From assembly GCA_030746295.1 (NCBI GenBank), contig JASLMY010000007.1, forward strand, positions 1-52,199: a DNA stretch of 52,199 nt, given 5' to 3'. The notes under the pieces were generated by a model that worked only from the letters and a program-made list of their open reading frames with translations, did not search any database and was not told the origin of the DNA. Positions 1 through 7,994 of the stretch are shown one piece after another; the first letter of the stretch is position 1, and every line of letters begins with the position of its first letter. The position numbers and the translations under genes are program-made. Origin of the DNA: Alphaproteobacteria bacterium. Lineage in GTDB: Bacteria; Pseudomonadota; Alphaproteobacteria; GCA-2731375.

Positions 1-69
1 CTCGCGAACCCATCAACAATGAGTTATGCAGCAACAGGACTCTCCTTATGAATGAGGGAGCCTTGGGGC

Positions 70-623
70 TCAGGTCATTGCCACTAACATGGCACCTTTA
101 ATGTCCATAAGCGGGTGCACGATGTTGCCACCCCAAACAGTGACATCATCCTCAATATAAAGTCTTTGCATTAGGTTCAGCAATCGCGGGTCACCAGTTT
201 GTGTCAACTGGTGAATCAACTGAAATAGCTGCTGTGTATTGATTGCAACGGTTTTCGAATTGAGGTCGAGGGCTTGTAGGGCATCTACAGCAAGGGTTTG
301 GTCTTCGGAATTGCCGTGCAGCGACAAAAATACCCGAGATCAATAATGGCAAAATCTGATAAGTCTCGGCGCTGCAAATGCTGCCGTATATGACTTCTAA
401 TTTGCGGCAATGCTGCCTCGAGATGGTTCTCCAAATACCACCAGCGCTTGTCAGCCTCTTCGTTGGCCTTCTCGAAATCCTTATCAGTCTGAGGGGCGGT
501 GAAGTTCTGGATCGCATCAATGCTTTCGGCAATCGTCCTGGATTCAGTGTCTGCGAGCACAGGATTGGCGACGCCCAAGGCGCACACCACTGCCATTACA
601 TACATTTGGAACTTCACCAGCAT
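70..623 (-). pseudogene. Secreted hypothetical protein, frameshifted
   Basis: Two minus-strand frames read as one gene. The first (623 to 285) starts MLVKFQMYVMAVVCALG and has a signal peptide (Lys4, hydrophobic core, cleavage after PVLA). It runs through DLSDFAIIDLGY and then loses sense. The second (from about 327 to 70) continues in another frame with LSLHGNSEDQ and ends IKGAMLVAMT. The join lies at a run of five T on the minus strand (plus-strand A326-A330). One extra T would give Gly-Tyr-Phe-Leu-Ser-Leu-His and a protein of about 185 residues. This could be a true pseudogene or a homopolymer sequencing error. Base composition is near 50 percent GC, far below the neighbours, which suggests foreign origin. 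Met7 at 605 is an alternative start. I do not recognise the family; an exported or periplasmic location is inferred from the signal peptide. Confidence 0.55.
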
Positions 624-906
624 TCCCCGGATGTTTTCCGGTTAACACCATCAGAGTAGCTGTATATACCTTCAATAGCTATTTGGAAGTCGCTGCGCGT
701 TGGCGGAGTCCCCCAACCAACCTCCGTCATGTGCAAGAGGTGGTCGCAGCTTGCACGAAGGCGGCGTGAGGGGGTGACCGGCACCGTCATTACCTGCGAC
801 AAGCAGAATTCTGGTGCCGCCAAAGGATTCTCGATCCTGGAATGGCACCCAAGCGCCGTCTGGGATGACGGGTCGTGAGGGTACGGGGAGCGCTTGGGGG
901 CTGCCC
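624..906. other. Intergenic region, no gene seen
   Basis: This stretch lies between the start of the low-GC secreted gene and the stop of rpoH. GC content rises back to the genome level across it. It presumably contains the promoter of the low-GC gene; a TATATA-like stretch near 661-668 is visible, but I could not pair it with a convincing -35 box. No terminator hairpin with a T-run follows rpoH. Confidence 0.4.
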
Positions 907-1800
907 CTACCTGATCCGTGCCTCCACCGCGGCCTTCTTGATGGCGCGTTGGAGTTTTTCGAAGGCGCGGACCTCGATCTGGCGGACGCGCTCGCGGCTG
1001 ATGCCGTATTCCTGGCTCAGGTCTTCCAGCGTCGTCGGGCTCTCTTGCAGGCGGCGCTCGGTCAGGATGTGGCGCTCGCGCTCGTTGAGGCCGGTCATCG
1101 CCTTGGCCAAGAGGGCGCGCCGCGCGTCCAGCTCTTCGCGGTCGGCCAAGAGCGACTCCTGGTCGGGCGTGTCGTCCACCAGCCAGTCCTGCCACTCGCC
1201 GTCGCCGTCGTGGCGGACGGGCGCGTTCAGCGAGTTGTCGGGCGCGGCCAGGCGCCGGTTCATCGAGACGACGTCCTGCTCGGGCACGTTCAGCTTGTCG
1301 GCGATCAGCGTCACCTGGTCGGGGTGCATGTCACCTTCCTCGATCGCCTGGATCTGGCCCTTGATCTTGCGCAGGTTGAAGAAGAGCTTCTTCTGCGCCG
1401 CCGTGGTGCCGATCTTGACGAGCGACCACGAGCGCAGGATGTATTCCTGCATCGCGGCGCGGATCCACCACATCGCATAGGTGGCGAGGCGAAAGCCGCG
1501 CTCGGGATCGAAGCGCTTCACCGCCTGCATCATGCCGACGTTGCCCTCGGCGATCAGCTCACCCACCGGCAGGCCGTAGCCGCGATAGCCCATGGCGATC
1601 TTGGCCACGAGGCGCAGGTGCGAGGTCACCAACTGGTGTGCCGCCTCGGCATCCTCATGCTCGGTCCAGCGCTTCGCCAGCATGTATTCCTGCTGCTGCT
1701 CCAGCATCGGAAACTTGCGGATTTCCTGCAGGTAGCGCGACAGGCTGCCCTCGGGGCTGGGCGCCGGCATTCTGGTCGTAGCGGTCTCTTTCTCGCTCAT
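907..1800 (-). CDS. rpoH: RNA polymerase heat-shock sigma factor (sigma-32)
   Basis: 297 residues, the usual RpoH length. It directs RNA polymerase to heat-shock promoters. Region 2 is at about residues 50-120 (core-binding and -10 recognition, with ATYAMWWIRAAMQEYILRSW). The RpoH box that separates sigma-32 from RpoD/RpoS proteins is QKKLFFNLR at residues 136-144. Region 4 with its helix-turn-helix is at about 250-285 (TLEDLSQEYGISRERVRQIE). Start ATG at 1800. It lies downstream of rluD on the same strand, 119 bases away, with a strong sigma-70 type promoter in the gap, so it can be transcribed independently. A candidate client, hsp20, lies at 18.2 kb. Identification is firm. Confidence 0.96.
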   Translation of the reverse strand: MSEKETATTRMPAPSPEGSLSRYLQEIRKFPMLEQQQEYMLAKRWTEHEDAEAAHQLVTSHLRLVAKIAMGYRGYGLPVGELIAEGNVGMMQAVKRFDPERGFRLATYAMWWIRAAMQEYILRSWSLVKIGTTAAQKKLFFNLRKIKGQIQAIEEGDMHPDQVTLIADKLNVPEQDVVSMNRRLAAPDNSLNAPVRHDGDGEWQDWLVDDTPDQESLLADREELDARRALLAKAMTGLNERERHILTERRLQESPTTLEDLSQEYGISRERVRQIEVRAFEKLQRAIKKAAVEARIR

Positions 1801-1869
1801 GAGAGCGTGATCCCTTGGCTGTCCTGGGCTCTGGCAAAACGGCCGTCGGTGGTCTGGTGAATGGCGCGG

Positions 1870-1899
1870 ATATTAGGCCGAAATAAGGCGAAAAGTCAA
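1870..1899 (-). promoter_or_regulatory. Housekeeping promoter of rpoH
   Basis: On the minus strand, -35 TTGACT (1899-1894) and -10 TAATAT (1875-1870) are separated by exactly 18 bases, a near-consensus sigma-70 promoter. Predicted transcription starts near 1863, giving a leader of about 60 bases before the rpoH ATG at 1800. The decamer GGCCTAATAT occurs twice on this strand: once covering the -10 box (1879-1870) and once overlapping the -35 box (1908-1899). The 29-base period is close to three helical turns, so it may be a regulator site. Confidence 0.75.
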
Positions 1900-1919
1900 T
1901 ATTAGGCCCTTTGTAACAG

Positions 1920-2915
1920 TCAGGCATTCGGGAGTTGGAGTTCCTCCAGACTGTCGACCAAGACTTTGAGATCTTGGGGTAGCTCGGATTGGAACCGTAG
2001 TGGCTCGCCGCTTCTCGGGTGTTGGAATCCGAGGATGTGGGCGTGCAGGGCCTGGCGGTGGAGGTCGCGAATCCTTGACGCCAGATCGGGCGGCAGGGCC
2101 GCCAGGCGGCCGCGCCGCGCCCGGGCATAGAGCGGGTCGCCGATTACGGGATGACCGCTATGGGCCAGGTGGACGCGGATCTGGTGCGTGCGTCCGGTTT
2201 CGAGCCGACATTCGAGCAGGCTCGCCGCCTGGCCGAACTGGCGACGGAGACGGTAGTGAGTGACCGCCGCCTTGCCGCCCCGGGCCACCACCGCCATCTT
2301 CTTACGGTTGCGTGCATCGCGGCCGATGGCGCCCTCAATTCGGCCCCGGGCCTCGGCCGGGCGGCCCCAGACGAGCGCGAGATAGGCGCGCTCGATGTCG
2401 TGGCGGGCGAAGGCGGCGGAAATGGCGGCGTGCGCCGGCTCGGTCTTGGCCGCGACCAACAGGCCGCTCGTGTCCTTGTCGATGCGGTGCACGATGCCGG
2501 GCCGGCGCACGCCGCCGATGCCCGAGAGCGCGTCGCCGCAATGGGCCAGCAGCGCGTTGACGAGCGTGCGGTCCGGGTTGCCGGGGGCGGGGTGGACCAC
2601 CAGGCCGGCCGGCTTGTCGACGACGATGAGGTCGGCATCCTCGTAGACGATATCGAGGCGCATCGCCTGGGCTTTCGGCGCCGCCGCCACCGGCGCCGGC
2701 ACGGTAACGACGAAGGCCTCGCCCGGTTTGACCCGGTAAGAGGGCTCCGCTATCGTCGCCGGCCCCAGGCGGACCCGGCCGGCCTCGATCAAGCCCTTGA
2801 TCCGCATGCGGGAAAGGTCCGGCAGTTGATCCGCCAGCCAGCGGTCGAGGCGGCCGCCGGCGGCCTCGGGCGGGACCGTGCAACGATGGGTTCGATCTCC
2901 CGGCGAGGTCTCCAT
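1920..2915 (-). CDS. rluD: 23S rRNA pseudouridine synthase RluD
   Basis: 331 residues from the ATG at 2915. It isomerises uridines in helix 69 of 23S rRNA. An S4 RNA-binding domain lies at about residues 20-70 (GRLDRWLADQLPDLSRMRIKGLIEAG), followed by the RluA/RluD catalytic domain. The catalytic Asp is D146 in the signature HRIDKDTSGLL. A longer frame to 3134 exists, but the extra 73 residues overlap the opposite-strand DUF6476 gene and do not resemble the family. With the chosen start the ATG overlaps the divergent gene's ATG, sharing CATG. rpoH follows 119 bases downstream, an arrangement seen in many alphaproteobacteria. Confidence 0.93.
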   Translation of the reverse strand: METSPGDRTHRCTVPPEAAGGRLDRWLADQLPDLSRMRIKGLIEAGRVRLGPATIAEPSYRVKPGEAFVVTVPAPVAAAPKAQAMRLDIVYEDADLIVVDKPAGLVVHPAPGNPDRTLVNALLAHCGDALSGIGGVRRPGIVHRIDKDTSGLLVAAKTEPAHAAISAAFARHDIERAYLALVWGRPAEARGRIEGAIGRDARNRKKMAVVARGGKAAVTHYRLRRQFGQAASLLECRLETGRTHQIRVHLAHSGHPVIGDPLYARARRGRLAALPPDLASRIRDLHRQALHAHILGFQHPRSGEPLRFQSELPQDLKVLVDSLEELQLPNA

Positions 2916-3258
2916 GAGCGAAGACTGGACCCAGGTAAGCCTCCGACTCAAGCTTCTCGTCGGCACCATGACGGCCCTGTTGGTGATCGGCATGGGCCTG
3001 CTGGTCGTCGGCGTGGTCCGGACCGTGGGCGAGCTTGGCGGCGAGCCATCGGTCGAAATAGCTGCGCCACCGGCGGCGGCGGCCTTCGGCGAAGTCCGCG
3101 TAACCTTGCCGCCCGGCACCCGTCTGGTCGCCATGACGGCGGATGCGGGTCGGCTTTACCTCCGCCTCCAGACCGGCGACGGGCAACAACAGATCCTGGT
3201 GGTCGACGCCGCCAGCGGCCGTCGGCTCGGTCTCATCCGGTTGGAGGCGGCGCCATGA
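2914..3258 (+). CDS. DUF6476 family small membrane protein
   Basis: 114 residues from ATG 2914 (MSEDWTQVSL); a Met 12 codons upstream would intrude further into rluD. One transmembrane helix sits at about residues 10-32 (LKLLVGTMTALLVIGMGLLVVGVV). A short exported domain follows with the pattern LPPGTRLVAMTADAGRLYL and ends ILVVDAASGRRLG. This is the layout of the DUF6476 proteins found divergent from rluD in alphaproteobacteria; their function is unknown. It is the first gene of an operon: its TGA overlaps the ATG of the JAMM peptidase (ATGA). The ribosome site is weak (GAGG at 2905-2908). Confidence 0.8.
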   Translation: MSEDWTQVSLRLKLLVGTMTALLVIGMGLLVVGVVRTVGELGGEPSVEIAAPPAAAAFGEVRVTLPPGTRLVAMTADAGRLYLRLQTGDGQQQILVVDAASGRRLGLIRLEAAP

Positions 3259-3716
3259 TCCGCTTTCCCGAGGCGCTCCTGGACCAGGTCCGCCGTCACG
3301 CTGAGCGGACCTATCCGAACGAGGCCTGCGGCCTGATCGTCGGCCGGAACCGAGACGGTGCGGCGGTGGAGGTAACGCGGATCGAGGCCTCGAGAAACCT
3401 GGCTGCCGAGCCGGCGCGGAGCTTTGAGATCGACTTTGGTCAGCGGCTCGCGTTGCAGCGGCTCCTGCGCGGCAGCGGCGAGGAGATCGTCGGCCTCTAC
3501 CACTCGCATCCCGACGGCAGCGCCCGGCCTTCGGCGGCCGATCTGGAACGAGCGTGGGAAGAAGGTCTCGTCTGGGTCATCGTCGCCGTCGCCGCAGGTC
3601 GGGCCGAGGCGGTTACCGCGCATCGCCTGGTCGAAGTCCGCACCCGCTTCGAGGAAATCTCCTTGCGGACAGGGACGGGGCCGTTAGGCTCGGGCGGCAA
3701 CGAGGAGGGGCCATGA
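3255..3716 (+). CDS. M67 family (JAMM) metallopeptidase
   Basis: 153 residues, a single Mov34/JAB domain. All zinc-site residues are visible: E23 in PNEACG, then the JAMM motif HxH-x7-S-x2-D as H83, H85, S93 and D96 in YHSHPDGSARPSAAD. Bacterial proteins of this family are zinc peptidases that act on the C-termini of sulfur-carrier or ubiquitin-like proteins, or on cysteine adducts. No sulfur-carrier gene is next to it here, so the substrate is unknown. The gene is translationally coupled on both sides: its ATG overlaps the DUF6476 stop, and its TGA overlaps the aldolase ATG. The product is cytoplasmic (no signal peptide). Confidence 0.88.
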   Translation: MIRFPEALLDQVRRHAERTYPNEACGLIVGRNRDGAAVEVTRIEASRNLAAEPARSFEIDFGQRLALQRLLRGSGEEIVGLYHSHPDGSARPSAADLERAWEEGLVWVIVAVAAGRAEAVTAHRLVEVRTRFEEISLRTGTGPLGSGGNEEGP

Positions 3717-4762
3717 ACTTTTCCAGTGACAACGCCAGCGGCTGCTGCCCGGAGATCATGGCGGCGCTGGCCGAGGTCAACGCCGGCCCGGCGATGGCCT
3801 ACGGCAACGATGCGGCGACGACGGCCGCGGTGGCGGCGCTGGCTGAGCTCTTCGAATGCAAGCTCGAAGCCTTTCCGGTCGCCACCGGCACGGCCGCGAA
3901 CGCGCTTGCCCTCTCGGTGCTGACGCCGCCCTGGGGCCTCGTCTACTGCCACCGCCACGCCCATATCGAAGAGGACGAGTGCGGCGCGCCGGAACTCTTC
4001 TCGGGCGGCGCCAAGCTGCACCTCTTGGACGGCGCCGACGCCAAGTTCGATGCCGAGACGCTGAGCCGCGCCTTGGCGGGTGCCGGCCCCGGGGTCGAGC
4101 ACCACCCGCAGCCGGCCGCGGTCTCGATCACCCAGGCGAGCGAGCTCGGCACCGTTTACTCGGCGGACGAGATCGCCGCCATCGCCGAGGTGGCGCACGG
4201 CCACGGCCTCGGCCTGCACATGGACGGCGCCCGCTTCGCCAACGCCGTCGTCTCGGCGAACGTGAGCCCGGCCGACCTCAGCTGGCGCGCCGGCGTCGAC
4301 GTGATGAGCTTCGGCGCCACCAAGAACGGCGCCATGGCGGCCGAGGCGGTGCTCTTCTTCAAGCCGGAGCTGGCGGCCGATTTCCGCTACCGGCGCAAGC
4401 GCGGCGGCCACCTGTTCTCGAAGATGCGCTTTCTGTCCGCACAGCTCCGCGCCTACGCGACGGACGACCTCTGGCGGCGCAACGCCCAACACGCCAACGC
4501 CATGGCCGCCCGGCTTGCCGACGGCTTGGCCGCGCTTCCCGACGCAGGCCTCGCGCACCCGGTCCAGGCCAACGAGATCTTCATTGCCCTACCCGAGGCA
4601 GCTCTCACCGCCATGGCCGAGGCCGGCGTCGTCTTTCACCGCTGGGGCGGAGCCGAGAGCCGCACCATCCGCCTCGTCACCGCCTACGACACCGAGGCGG
4701 CGGTGGTCGACGCCGCGATCGCGATTGCCCGCGGGGCGCTGGCCGGTGCGGAAGGCGGTTGA
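3713..4762 (+). CDS. Low-specificity L-threonine aldolase-like PLP enzyme
   Basis: 349 residues. Family members cleave L-threonine or L-allo-threonine to glycine and acetaldehyde using PLP. The beta-eliminating-lyase fold is recognisable: N-terminal FSSDNASG, the substrate-binding stretch around residues 30-60, and HMDGARFANA at 169-178, where D171 should pair with the PLP nitrogen. The PLP Schiff-base lysine is K204 in SFGATKNGA. A strong ribosome site (GAGGAGGGG) precedes the ATG at 3713. It is the last gene of the DUF6476-peptidase-aldolase operon, and the tRNA-Glu promoter follows 18 bases after the stop. Exact stereospecificity cannot be read from sequence. Confidence 0.88.
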   Translation: MNFSSDNASGCCPEIMAALAEVNAGPAMAYGNDAATTAAVAALAELFECKLEAFPVATGTAANALALSVLTPPWGLVYCHRHAHIEEDECGAPELFSGGAKLHLLDGADAKFDAETLSRALAGAGPGVEHHPQPAAVSITQASELGTVYSADEIAAIAEVAHGHGLGLHMDGARFANAVVSANVSPADLSWRAGVDVMSFGATKNGAMAAEAVLFFKPELAADFRYRRKRGGHLFSKMRFLSAQLRAYATDDLWRRNAQHANAMAARLADGLAALPDAGLAHPVQANEIFIALPEAALTAMAEAGVVFHRWGGAESRTIRLVTAYDTEAAVVDAAIAIARGALAGAEGG

Positions 4763-4780
4763 ATTCGAGCGCCAAAAGCC

Positions 4781-4810
4781 TTGACCCGATCGGCCCCCGC
4801 TTGCTAGGTC
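4781..4810 (+). promoter_or_regulatory. Promoter of tRNA-Glu
   Basis: -35 TTGACC (4781-4786), an 18-base spacer, then extended -10 TGCTAGGTC with the hexamer at 4805-4810. The discriminator is GC-rich and the tRNA 5' end lies 13 bases after the -10 box, as expected for a stable-RNA promoter. Confidence 0.65.
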
Positions 4811-4822
4811 TCTCCCCGCCGC

Positions 4823-4897
4823 GTCCCCTTCGTCTAGCGGTTAGGACGCCAGCCTCTCACGCTGGAAACAGGGGTTCGATTCCCCTAGGGGACGCCA
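4823..4897 (+). tRNA. tRNA-Glu (anticodon CTC)
   Basis: 75 bases including an encoded CCA. Acceptor stem GTCCCCT (4823-4829) pairs with AGGGGAC (4887-4893); discriminator G4894, CCA 4895-4897. The anticodon arm is CCAGC / CTCTCAC / GCTGG, with anticodon CTC at 4856-4858 reading GAG. The T arm contains GGGGTTCGATTCCCC. All arms pair. No strong terminator is visible in the AT-rich bases that follow. Confidence 0.97.
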
Positions 4898-5057
4898 ATT
4901 TATTTCAAGGACTTAGCCGCCTTTCCGACCGGTGCCCGTTGTCTTTGTCAGGTCAAGCGAACGGCCCCGTTGTCTGCGACCGGCGACCAAGCGCACGGCC
5001 GGTCCGAGCCGGGCCTGTGCGGCCGGGCGGCGCTTGATCTAGAGCGGTCGTGTCGAC

Positions 5058-6515
5058 ATGAAGCTGGCCTTGCAACGATTCGGTGCGATCCGGGAGCTCG
5101 ACAGCGGCCGGAGATGCGATGCCGCTTGGCTCGCTCGGGAAGTCGGGCGCCGTCGGTCGGTGTTGCGGCGGGTCGGCGTCGGCCGGGGCGACGTCGTCGT
5201 CCTGGCGCACGGCAACTCGGCTGATTTCTTCGCTGACCTCTTCGCCGTCTGGTCGAGTGGCGCTTGCGCCGCCGCCGTCAACGCCACCGTGACGGCGCCG
5301 GAGCTCGCCAACATCGTCGATTTCATGGACCCGCGCGCGGTCTTGTTGGCATTGGATTCACCGCACGGCGCCGGCTTGTCCGCGCCGGTGCTGTCGCTGG
5401 CGGAGAGCAGGGGCGGCGATGACGCGGCAGACTGCGAAAGCATGGGCTCGGCGCTGGACGATCCGGCCTTGGTGCTCTTCACCTCGGGCACCACGGGCAC
5501 GCCGAAAGGGGTGGTGCACAGCTTCCGTTCTCTCCTGGCCAGAACGGCGTTGAACCGCGCCTTCATCGGTGACGCCACGCTCAGCCGGACGCTCTGCGTC
5601 CTGCCGACCTATTTCGGCCACGGCCTGATCGGCAATTGCCTGACGCCGCTGATGGCTGGCGGCGAGCTGCTGCTCTATCCCGAGCGGGGCCTCGAAGGCG
5701 CACGGGCGCTCGGCGCCCTCCTGGCCGACGAAGAGGTCAGCTTCATGAGCTCGGTGCCGGCGTTCTGGAAGCTGGCGTTGAAGTTCGGCCGGCCGCCGCC
5801 CCGGGCGACGCTACGGCGCGTCAACGTCGGCTCGGCGCCGCTGTCGGCCGACCTCTGGCGCCAGGTGGCGAGCTGGTCCGGGGCCGGCGAGGTCGTCAAC
5901 ATGTACGGCATTACCGAGACGGCGAACTGGTTCTCGGGCGCCTCCAGCAAGGACTATGACCCCTCCGATGGGCTGATCGGGCGCCCTTGGGGCGGCTTCG
6001 CCGCGGTTCTTGGTGCCGAGGGAACGGTGGCCGGGGAGGGCGAGGGCGAGCTCTTGGTGCAGACGCCGTCGATGATGACCGGCTATCACGAGCGGCCCGA
6101 GGTGACGGCCTCGGCATTGAGCGGCGGCTGGTACCGGACCGGCGATTTGGGCCGGATCGACGCCGATGGCGTGCTGCACCTCCACGGCCGGCGCCAGAAT
6201 GAGATCAACCGCGCCGGCGTCAAGATTCACGCCGAGGAGATCGATCTCTTGCTGGAGCGACACCCCGACGTGGTGGAAGCCTGCACCTTCGCGATCCCGG
6301 ACGAGATCAGCGGCGAGGTCGTCGCCGTCGCGGTTCACTTGGCCGACGATGCCCGTGGCGATGCGACCGCGCTCAGGGCCTGGTGCGGCGAGCGGATCAA
6401 GCCCGACAGCGTGCCGAGGCGCTGGTTCGTGGTCGACAAGGTGCCGAAGACCGACCGCGGCAAGGTCAATCGTGATCGGGTCCGCGAGCATTGCCTCGAC
6501 GGCCTGCCGTCCTGA
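5058..6515 (+). CDS. AMP-forming acyl/aryl-acid ligase (ANL superfamily)
   Basis: 485 residues, slightly shorter than a typical acyl-CoA synthetase. It should activate a carboxylic acid as acyl-AMP. Motifs seen: P-loop-like FTSGTTGTPKG (141-151), A5 YGITETANW (283-291), A7 YRTGDLG (359-365), the hinge GRRQNEINRAG (377-387) and the catalytic lysine K469 in PKTDRGKVNR. The N-terminal part is compact and lacks a long CoA-synthetase leader. Start ATG 5058 has a poor ribosome site. The next gene, 180 bases on with its own promoter, is a CDP-alcohol phosphatidyltransferase-like protein; the pairing hints at lipid or surface-polymer modification (inference). The acid substrate is unknown. Confidence 0.85.
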   Translation: MKLALQRFGAIRELDSGRRCDAAWLAREVGRRRSVLRRVGVGRGDVVVLAHGNSADFFADLFAVWSSGACAAAVNATVTAPELANIVDFMDPRAVLLALDSPHGAGLSAPVLSLAESRGGDDAADCESMGSALDDPALVLFTSGTTGTPKGVVHSFRSLLARTALNRAFIGDATLSRTLCVLPTYFGHGLIGNCLTPLMAGGELLLYPERGLEGARALGALLADEEVSFMSSVPAFWKLALKFGRPPPRATLRRVNVGSAPLSADLWRQVASWSGAGEVVNMYGITETANWFSGASSKDYDPSDGLIGRPWGGFAAVLGAEGTVAGEGEGELLVQTPSMMTGYHERPEVTASALSGGWYRTGDLGRIDADGVLHLHGRRQNEINRAGVKIHAEEIDLLLERHPDVVEACTFAIPDEISGEVVAVAVHLADDARGDATALRAWCGERIKPDSVPRRWFVVDKVPKTDRGKVNRDRVREHCLDGLPS

Positions 6516-6551
6516 GCCGGTCGTGCGACCGAGCGTCGCGGTGTCGGCGAG

Positions 6552-6579
6552 TTGGCGCCTGCGTGGAAGCGTCTATAAT
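6552..6579 (+). promoter_or_regulatory. Promoter upstream of the CDP-alcohol transferase gene
   Basis: -35 TTGGCG (6552-6557), 16-base spacer, perfect -10 TATAAT (6574-6579). Transcription would start near 6586, leaving a leader of about 110 bases before the GTG at 6697. Confidence 0.6.
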
Positions 6580-6696
6580 CGCCGGATCGATTCGAGCCGA
6601 TTTCGGCTTTGGAACGAGTGGCGCGGGGGGGCGATGTTCGGGATGGCGGCCACGCATCCGAACGAGCTGTCTTGAGGGTTAATCGAGGGTTTCAAG

Positions 6697-7317
6697 GTGA
6701 AGCATTTGTACAGTATCGAGCCACCATGGGATCAACGGCTGGCGCGTGCGTTGGCGCTGGCGATCGCACCGATCGGCGTGACGCCGAACATGGTGACCAC
6801 CTTCGGGCTGATGCTGGGGCTGCTCGCCGCCGTGCTCTTCGCCCTTGGCGAGGCGACCGCCGGCTGGGGCAGCCTCTTGCTGGCGTTGTCCTTTGTGATC
6901 GATCACGCCGACGGCGAGTTGGCCCGCAGCACCGGCCAATCGAGCCGTTTCGGCTATTATTTCGACATGTGCAGCGGCGCCCTCATCTTGGCCTCGGTCT
7001 TTTTCGGCATCGGCATCGGCTTCTCCAGCGGGCCGCTCGGCCCGTGGGCGATCATGATGGGCGCCACCGCCGGCCTCGCCATCGCCGTCATCTTCGCGGT
7101 CCGCCTCGACCTGGAGCGGGTCGCCGGCCCGGAGGCGACGAAACAGCCGAACGTTCTCGGCTTCGAGACCGAGGATGTCCTCTATCTGATCGTGCCGATT
7201 GCCTGGCTCGGCGGCTTGCAGACCTTCCTGGTGGCGGCCAGCATCGGCGCGCCAGCCTATCTGATCTGGCAATTAGGCGCCTCGCGCCGTCTCAGGACCC
7301 AGTTGTTGGAGTCGTGA
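6697..7317 (+). CDS. CDP-alcohol phosphatidyltransferase family protein, motif incomplete
   Basis: 206 residues, GTG start at 6697 with GAGGG eight bases upstream. Integral membrane protein with about six hydrophobic segments. Family enzymes transfer a phospho-alcohol from a CDP-alcohol to a second alcohol, using D-x2-DG-x2-AR-x8-G-x3-D-x3-D. Here the motif reads DHADGELAR (68-76), eight residues, Gly, YYF, Asp, MCS and then Gly where the fourth Asp should be. That Asp is the proposed catalytic base and metal ligand, so activity is doubtful or uses another residue. The protein could be an inactive or divergent relative. Neighbours are the AMP ligase upstream and a GST downstream. Confidence 0.75.
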   Translation: MKHLYSIEPPWDQRLARALALAIAPIGVTPNMVTTFGLMLGLLAAVLFALGEATAGWGSLLLALSFVIDHADGELARSTGQSSRFGYYFDMCSGALILASVFFGIGIGFSSGPLGPWAIMMGATAGLAIAVIFAVRLDLERVAGPEATKQPNVLGFETEDVLYLIVPIAWLGGLQTFLVAASIGAPAYLIWQLGASRRLRTQLLES

Positions 7318-7358
7318 GTTCGCGGTAATGCGAACCGCCCGATATGGGGAGTGAGGCG

Positions 7359-7973
7359 ATGTTGAAGCTCTACGATGCCGCTGTCTCGGGGAATGCCTAC
7401 AAAGTACGGCTCTTGGCTGCGCTCACCGGGATCGAGCTCGAGCTGGTTCCGGTCGATCTGGCCGCAGGCGAGAGCCGCACGGAAGAGTTTCTCGCCATCA
7501 ACCCTCGCGGCCAGATTCCCGTCCTGGTCGACGGCGACACGGTGGTTTGGGATTCCCAAGGAATTCTGGTGCATCTGGCGCGAACTCGAGCCGGTGATTG
7601 GCTGCCGGAAGACACACCCGGACTGGTCGGCGTCATGCAGTGGCTCGCGTTGGCGGAGAACGAGATCCTATATGGCCTTGCGAGGGCCAGGGCGGTGCGC
7701 CTCTTCGGCCGACCCTGGGACCTGGCACAGTCGCAGGAACTGGGCCGCGCCGGGCTTCAGGTGATGGATCGCCATCTCGGCCGGCACCGCTGGCTCGCGA
7801 CCGAGCGTCCGACGATCGCCGACGTCGCCTGCTATCCCTATGTCGCCTTGGCGCCCGAGGGCGAGGTATCGTTGGCAGACTACGCCAACGTTCGGCGTTG
7901 GATCGGTGACGTGCAGGCCTTGCCGGGCTATGTCGGCATGCCGGGGATCAAGCCCGCTGCCGAGATGGCCTGA
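7359..7973 (+). CDS. Glutathione S-transferase family protein
   Basis: 204 residues from ATG 7359 (MLKLYDAAVSGNAYKVR), preceded by a good GGGGAGTGAGG ribosome site; a Met five codons earlier is possible but less likely. The N-terminal thioredoxin-fold half (about 1-78) has the conserved cis-Pro in QIPVL and the glutathione-binding DSQGILVHLA. The C-terminal helical half (85-200) has the N-capping-type stretch TIADVACYPY. Such proteins conjugate glutathione to electrophiles or have isomerase or lyase roles; the substrate is not predictable. It is convergent with the VOC pseudogene 21 bases away. Confidence 0.88.
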   Translation: MLKLYDAAVSGNAYKVRLLAALTGIELELVPVDLAAGESRTEEFLAINPRGQIPVLVDGDTVVWDSQGILVHLARTRAGDWLPEDTPGLVGVMQWLALAENEILYGLARARAVRLFGRPWDLAQSQELGRAGLQVMDRHLGRHRWLATERPTIADVACYPYVALAPEGEVSLADYANVRRWIGDVQALPGYVGMPGIKPAAEMA

Positions 7974-7994
7974 GCTGACCAGGCGCCGACGCCT

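Noticed and set aside
614..1195. Minus-strand frame ending in a short sensible-looking tail (FQIAIEGIYSY)
   Set aside because: Most of the frame runs through rpoH out of phase; the tail is not convincing as a gene end.
814..1860. Long plus-strand frame antisense to rpoH (348 codons)
   Set aside because: Its composition follows the rpoH frame's third-position GC bias and it contains no recognisable protein features. rpoH is certain on the other strand.
3016..3134. Upstream extension of rluD to 3134
   Set aside because: The extra 73 residues show no family similarity and overlap the DUF6476 gene on the opposite strand.
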